This document shows, piece by piece, positions 60,645-64,000 of a DNA stretch of 64,000 nt (position 1 is its first letter; every line of letters begins with the position of its first letter). The stretch is from positions 62,001 to 126,000 of the forward strand of contig NZ_AUAM01000015.1 in NCBI RefSeq assembly GCF_000428725.1, in the 5' to 3' direction. The stretch comes from Psychromonas aquimarina ATCC BAA-1526 (GTDB lineage Bacteria > Pseudomonadota > Gammaproteobacteria > Enterobacterales > Psychromonadaceae). The position numbers and the translations under genes were made by a program. The notes under the pieces were generated by a model, which was not told the origin of the DNA, ran no database searches, and saw nothing but the letters and a program-made list of their open reading frames with translations.

Positions 60645-61085
60645 TTATTTTTTGTGCATCTTAATTTTTTTAACCGGTGCGTCAATAATAATCTGTTCGC
60701 CGTTATTAAAATATAACGAAAGTGTTACCGATTGGCCTTCCTGCAGTTCCTCTTTTAGACCTAAAAACATTACATGCAGGCCGCCCGGCTGCAGTTCGGC
60801 CTGACCCTGCTGGGCAATGCTGATCTGTTCAACTTCACGCATCTTCATTAAACCGTCTTCCATAATATGGTTATGCAGTTCAACGCGTTCAGCAATATCA
60901 CTACTCACGGCAACCAGCTGCACTTCTCGGTCCTGTGCATTGTTGATAACCATAAAAGCAGCGCTGTTTTTAGCATGCGGCGGTGTTGCGCGTATATAGG
61001 CATTATCGACTGTTAACTGGCTGGCGAAGGCCATGCTGCTGCAGAGAAGACCGGCGCTGAGAAACAGTGATGTAACAAACTTCAT
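60645..61085 (-). CDS. Periplasmic copper chaperone PCu(A)C
   Basis: A 146-aa protein with a signal peptide (cleavage after SMAFA, about residue 21). Copper ligands of the family are visible: VELHNHIMEDGLMKMREVE followed by GGLHVMFLGLK, the H-x(n)-M...H-x-M pattern. PCu(A)C delivers Cu(I) to the CuA site of cytochrome oxidase; it often occurs with sco genes, absent here. The ATG overlaps the stop of a 26-codon ORF (ATGA), so translational coupling is likely. Confidence 0.9.
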   Translation of the reverse strand: MKFVTSLFLSAGLLCSSMAFASQLTVDNAYIRATPPHAKNSAAFMVINNAQDREVQLVAVSSDIAERVELHNHIMEDGLMKMREVEQISIAQQGQAELQPGGLHVMFLGLKEELQEGQSVTLSLYFNNGEQIIIDAPVKKIKMHKK

Positions 61086-61162
61086 GAATGATCCTTATTT
61101 TGTACAAAAAAGTAATAATAAATAATAACGGCCGACAGTAATAATGCGCCTAGCTCAAACAT
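61082..61162 (-). CDS. 26-aa small membrane protein coupled to the copper chaperone
   Basis: ATG at 61162 preceded by AAGGGG, 26 codons, stop TGA sharing ATGA with the PCu(A)C start. Residues 4-20 form one hydrophobic helix (LGALLLSAVIIYYYFFV), followed by a short polar tail QNKDHS. The ribosome site, single helix and 4-base overlap support translation. I do not recognise the family. Confidence 0.65.
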   Translation of the reverse strand: MFELGALLLSAVIIYYYFFVQNKDHS

Positions 61163-61179
61163 AGCAACCCCTTATAAAA

Positions 61180-61217
61180 GAAAAAATGCAAAGACTGAGC
61201 ACAGCTTTGCATTTTAT
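61180..61217. terminator. Terminator of ilvIH
   Basis: AAATGCAAAG (61184-61193) and CTTTGCATTT (61205-61214) with A/T tracts on both sides; ends ilvIH leftward transcription. Confidence 0.8.
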
Positions 61218-61246
61218 AATTTACATTTTAACGTTTAAATAAGCTG

Positions 61247-61292
61247 CTGATACAGTTAATTTCAGCCGCTGCCGATAACTTAACTGTATCAG
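61247..61292. other. Perfect 13-bp inverted repeat just after ilvH
   Basis: CTGATACAGTTAA (61247-61259) and TTAACTGTATCAG (61280-61292) flank a 20-base loop, starting 4 bases beyond the ilvH stop. No U-run follows; may stabilise the 3' end or assist termination. Confidence 0.6.
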
Positions 61293-61296
61293 GTTA

Positions 61297-61797
61297 TTAA
61301 CCGCGTAATGCTTTTTCACCACGAGCAATACCACAAACACCGGAGCGGACCACTTCAACAATCTCGCTGGTCTCTTCAATTGTGCTGATAAATGCATCTA
61401 ATTTAGAGCAGATACCGCTTAACTGAATGGTGTACAGGTTCTGGGTGATATCAACAATCTGTCCGCGGTAAATATCAGAGCAGCGTTTCACTTCTTCACG
61501 GGCTTCATTGGTAATAGTGCGTATTTTGATCAGCATTAATTCACGCTCAACATGCGCACCTTCTGTTAACTCTGAAACGCGCAGCACATCAACCAGCTTA
61601 TGCAGCTGTTTCATCATCTGCTCTAAGCTTGCAAGATCCGTCACCTCTGTGGTGATAGTCATACGTGATAATGTTTTATCATTTGTCGGAGAGACCGTTA
61701 GTGATTCAATGTTGTAGCCGCGTTGTGAGAATAAACCTACTACGCGTGATAAAGCACCGGATTCATTTTCTAATAATACAGAAATAATACTACGCAT
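61297..61797 (-). CDS. ilvH: Acetolactate synthase small (regulatory) subunit
   Basis: A 166-aa protein (E. coli IlvH 163). The N-terminal ACT domain opens with [20 protein letters not shown] and contains [10 protein letters not shown]; the C-terminal domain has the [13 protein letters not shown] segment. It confers valine feedback on IlvI. It overlaps the ilvI stop by 8 bases. Confidence 0.96.
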   Translation of the reverse strand: MRSIISVLLENESGALSRVVGLFSQRGYNIESLTVSPTNDKTLSRMTITTEVTDLASLEQMMKQLHKLVDVLRVSELTEGAHVERELMLIKIRTITNEAREEVKRCSDIYRGQIVDITQNLYTIQLSGICSKLDAFISTIEETSEIVEVVRSGVCGIARGEKALRG

Positions 61798-63514
61798 CAG
61801 TCTTCTCCGTTTTGCTTAAATACATATCTTCCATGCTGCCGAATTTTATCTGCATCGGGTAGACATGCTCTTCCGGGTCAATGGCAACATCTAAAAATAC
61901 AACGCGTTCTTTTAGTTCAAAAGCACGCTCTAATGCCGGCTGCAGTTCTTCAATCTTATCGACTTTAATACCGATATGATTGTAAGCCTCTGCAAGTTTT
62001 ACAAAGTCAGGCACACTGTCCATATAAGAATGAGACTGACGGCCGCCGTAGAACATTTTCTGCCACTGTTTAACCATACCTAAGGAACGGTTATTCAGCA
62101 GGACAATGACAATTGGAATGTTGTACTGCATACAGGTGGACAGTTCCTGAATATTCATCTGAATTGAACCGTCACCAGTGACACAGCAGACCGGTTTATC
62201 CGGGCGGGCGATTTTACAGCCGATAGCCGCAGGCAGACCAAATCCCATGGTGCCCAGACCGCCGGAATTGATCCATTGACGGGGCTCTTTAAACGGATAA
62301 TAGTTAGCCGCAAACATCTGGTGCTGACCAACATCAGAGGCAATAATCGCATCACCATTAGTTACTTTATATAATTCTTCAATAACCTGCTGCGGTTTAA
62401 TGTGACTGTTTGACGGCTGGTAAGCCAGACACTCTTTTGCACGCCATTCTTCAATCTGCTTCCACCAGTGTGCGATTTTTTCACCGTCATTGCTGGCTTG
62501 TGTTTCGGCAATAAGATCTAACATCTGCTGCAGTACCACTTCTACTGAGCCGACGATAGGCAGATCAACATGGATATTTTTAGAGATTGATGTCGGATCA
62601 ATATCAATATGCATGACTTTTGCGTTAGGGCAGAATTTTTCGACATTATTGGTTACACGGTCGTCAAAACGTGCTCCGACTGCAAAAATAAGATCCGCAT
62701 TATGCATGCTTAAATTTGCTTCATAGGTACCGTGCATACCTAACATACCGATATTTTGTTTATGTGTGCCGGAAAAAGCGCCTAAACCCATCAGTGTATT
62801 GGTAACCGGCAGATTTAATTTTTCAGCCAGTTCGGTAACCTGTTTTGATGCATTAGAAATAACTGCACCGCCGCCGACATAAAGTACCGGTTTTTTTGCA
62901 CCTAACAGAGCAGCCAAAGCACGTTTAATTTGACCTTTGTGGCCTCTAAGTGTCGGGCTATATGAGCGTAATTCCACACTTTCAGGATACTCATAGGGAA
63001 ACTTAAGAAGCGGGTTCTGCACGTCTTTGGGCAGATCAACCACAACAGGACCAGGGCGGCCGGTTGAAGCCAGATAAAAAGCTTTTTTGATTGCAATCGG
63101 GATCTCTTGTGCTGTGCGGCACAAAAAGCTGTGTTTTACGACAGGCCGAGATACACCGATCATATCTGTTTCCTGAAAAGCATCATCACCAATCCAGTTG
63201 GTGGGTACCTGTCCGGATAAAACAACTAAAGGAATAGAGTCCATGTAGGCGGTGGCGATACCTGTAATACAGTTAGTTGCACCAGGACCGGCGGTTACGA
63301 GAACCGTACCTACTTTGCCCGTTGTTCGAGAATAAGCATCGGCCATATGCACGGCTGCCTGTTCATGTCGAACTAAGAAATGCTCAATATCGCTGCTTTG
63401 AAAAATAGCATCGTAAATATCTAATACTGACCCGCCGGGGTAACCGAAGATATGCTCTATACCTTCATCCTGCAGCGAGCGGACAACCATTTCGGCGCCA
63501 GATAACATTTCCAT
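61790..63514 (-). CDS. ilvI: Acetolactate synthase large (catalytic) subunit
   Basis: A 574-aa ThDP enzyme (E. coli IlvI 574). Catalytic glutamate region [14 protein letters not shown], the ThDP motif [14 protein letters not shown]...LLNN, and [16 protein letters not shown] are present. It condenses pyruvate (or pyruvate with 2-oxobutyrate) in valine, leucine and isoleucine synthesis. The ribosome site is AAGGAG. The leader upstream carries tandem hairpins. Confidence 0.97.
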   Translation of the reverse strand: MEMLSGAEMVVRSLQDEGIEHIFGYPGGSVLDIYDAIFQSSDIEHFLVRHEQAAVHMADAYSRTTGKVGTVLVTAGPGATNCITGIATAYMDSIPLVVLSGQVPTNWIGDDAFQETDMIGVSRPVVKHSFLCRTAQEIPIAIKKAFYLASTGRPGPVVVDLPKDVQNPLLKFPYEYPESVELRSYSPTLRGHKGQIKRALAALLGAKKPVLYVGGGAVISNASKQVTELAEKLNLPVTNTLMGLGAFSGTHKQNIGMLGMHGTYEANLSMHNADLIFAVGARFDDRVTNNVEKFCPNAKVMHIDIDPTSISKNIHVDLPIVGSVEVVLQQMLDLIAETQASNDGEKIAHWWKQIEEWRAKECLAYQPSNSHIKPQQVIEELYKVTNGDAIIASDVGQHQMFAANYYPFKEPRQWINSGGLGTMGFGLPAAIGCKIARPDKPVCCVTGDGSIQMNIQELSTCMQYNIPIVIVLLNNRSLGMVKQWQKMFYGGRQSHSYMDSVPDFVKLAEAYNHIGIKVDKIEELQPALERAFELKERVVFLDVAIDPEEHVYPMQIKFGSMEDMYLSKTEKTDA

Positions 63515-63844
63515 AAAATTCTCCTTATATACAATTGGTAAATTGCGTCACTTTCCACCTGTATCGGGTGGGAGTGAACCTTGTTTTATAAAAAATTGTG
63601 TCACTTTTCACCTGTATCGGGCGGAAGTGAATTCCGTTTATAAGTAAACGGCTGTTTACTGTACTGTAATCAAAAAAAATTGCACGAATAATGACAATAA
63701 AAAAGTGCATAAATAGTACATTTTTTCATAAACAAGCAGAATTCGGGTGAACAGGGGGAAATGAGGTATAAGCATATGTCAGGTTATGAATATTTTTATC
63801 TGCTGGTCTATTTTATATATATAGCTGTTTAATTAAGGAAGCTG
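63515..63844. promoter_or_regulatory. ilvI-trxC divergent intergenic region with tandem hairpin repeats
   Basis: 330 bases without a convincing gene. Two related 36-base units (from 63543 and 63596, 53-base period, 32 of 36 identical) lie 20-110 bases upstream of ilvI. Each folds as TCACT...CCACC/GGTGG...AGTGA on the ilvI strand. A perfect palindrome CCGTTTATAAGTAAACGG follows at 63634-63651. A 61-codon frame across it has an Ile/Val-rich start but no ribosome site. The right half must carry the trxC promoter. Confidence 0.6.
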
Positions 63845-64000
63845 ATGATGGAAAATGAAATGCTTGTCTGTACGCACTGCTTAGCAGTTAATCGAGCTGC
63901 CAGAGAACATTTTTCGGACTGCCCGCTATGTGCGTCCTGCGGAACCGCCTTGTTGTCTGAACACCCCGTTGATGCTGATCTGGAATTATTTCAGCATTTG
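63845..64000 (+). CDS. trxC: Thioredoxin 2 (TrxC-like), 3' truncated by the window
   Basis: Only the first 52 codons are present. ATG at 63845 is followed by a second in-frame ATG at 63848; TAAGGAAG gives a good ribosome site. The N-terminal CTHC...CPLCASCG pairs match the zinc finger that distinguishes TrxC from TrxA; the WCGPC active site would lie beyond the edge. A disulfide reductase of the cytoplasm, OxyR-regulated in E. coli. Confidence 0.85.
   Translation, partial: MMENEMLVCTHCLAVNRAAREHFSDCPLCASCGTALLSEHPVDADLELFQHL

Noticed and set aside
63525..63710. Possible Ile/Val-rich leader peptide of ilvIH
   Set aside because: The frame begins HFFIVIIRAIFF-like but lacks a ribosome site, runs on for 61 codons almost to the ilvI ribosome site, and is AT-rich enough to arise by chance.

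Overview
The window is chromosomal core DNA from a marine gammaproteobacterium, most likely a Psychromonas-type or closely related Alteromonadales/Vibrionales organism. This assignment is inferred from gene content and protein style: MotX of the sodium-driven polar flagellum, NhaA, TusBCD, YihI, DUF2489, cytochrome c4 and a TIGR04219-like outer-membrane protein, with moderate GC. There is no prophage, CRISPR array, integron or intact insertion sequence. It opens inside an OLD-family nuclease gene and closes inside a trxC-like gene.

Layout. 1-15.2 kb: OLD/YbjD-like nuclease (5' end missing), META-domain lipoprotein, spoT, nfo, a cobalamin pair (cbiB-cobD), DUF4124 and DUF3624 proteins, anmK-hemN, DUF2489-yihI, cytochrome c4, engB and an orphan hybrid-less sensor kinase. 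15.4-26.7 kb: prlC, a MITE-like element, cobO, nhaA, a DUF945 protein, a ycbL-like hydrolase, leuA with a leucine-rich attenuator leader peptide, msrB, a GNAT protein, and murB-birA. 26.9-46.2 kb: the information-processing core, namely tRNA-Thr/Tyr/Gly, secE-nusG, rplKAJL-rpoBC, ridA, tusDCB, rpsL-rpsG, fusA and tuf. 46.2-64 kb: decayed tuf tails, a KdgM-like porin, motX, cysJIH, a MipA/OmpV barrel, a 1264-aa Asp-rich repeat lipoprotein, a LuxR regulator, an OMP, a PCu(A)C copper chaperone with a 26-aa upstream ORF, ilvIH and the start of trxC.

How the genes work together. CbiB, CobD and CobO are three steps of adenosylcobalamin assembly or salvage. CysJIH reduce activated sulfate to sulfide. 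LeuA and IlvIH feed branched-chain amino acid synthesis, the first under a recognisable attenuator. The rif-region (rpl/rpo) and str-region (rpsL/rpsG/fusA/tuf) gene sets, far apart in E. coli, are neighbours here; but thrT-tufB and coaA are missing from the tRNA end and the S10 operon does not follow tuf.

The most unusual signals are: two decayed copies of the tuf 3' end plus terminator arranged in tandem behind tuf; an EF-G whose otherwise very conserved domain IV tip loop is altered, preceded by an intrinsic terminator and a TTG start; tandem hairpin repeats in the ilvIH leader; paired palindromic operators between nhaA and the DUF945 gene; and the 26-aa membrane peptide translationally coupled to the copper chaperone. 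I did not find a convincing multi-gene undescribed system; this is mainly a housekeeping region.
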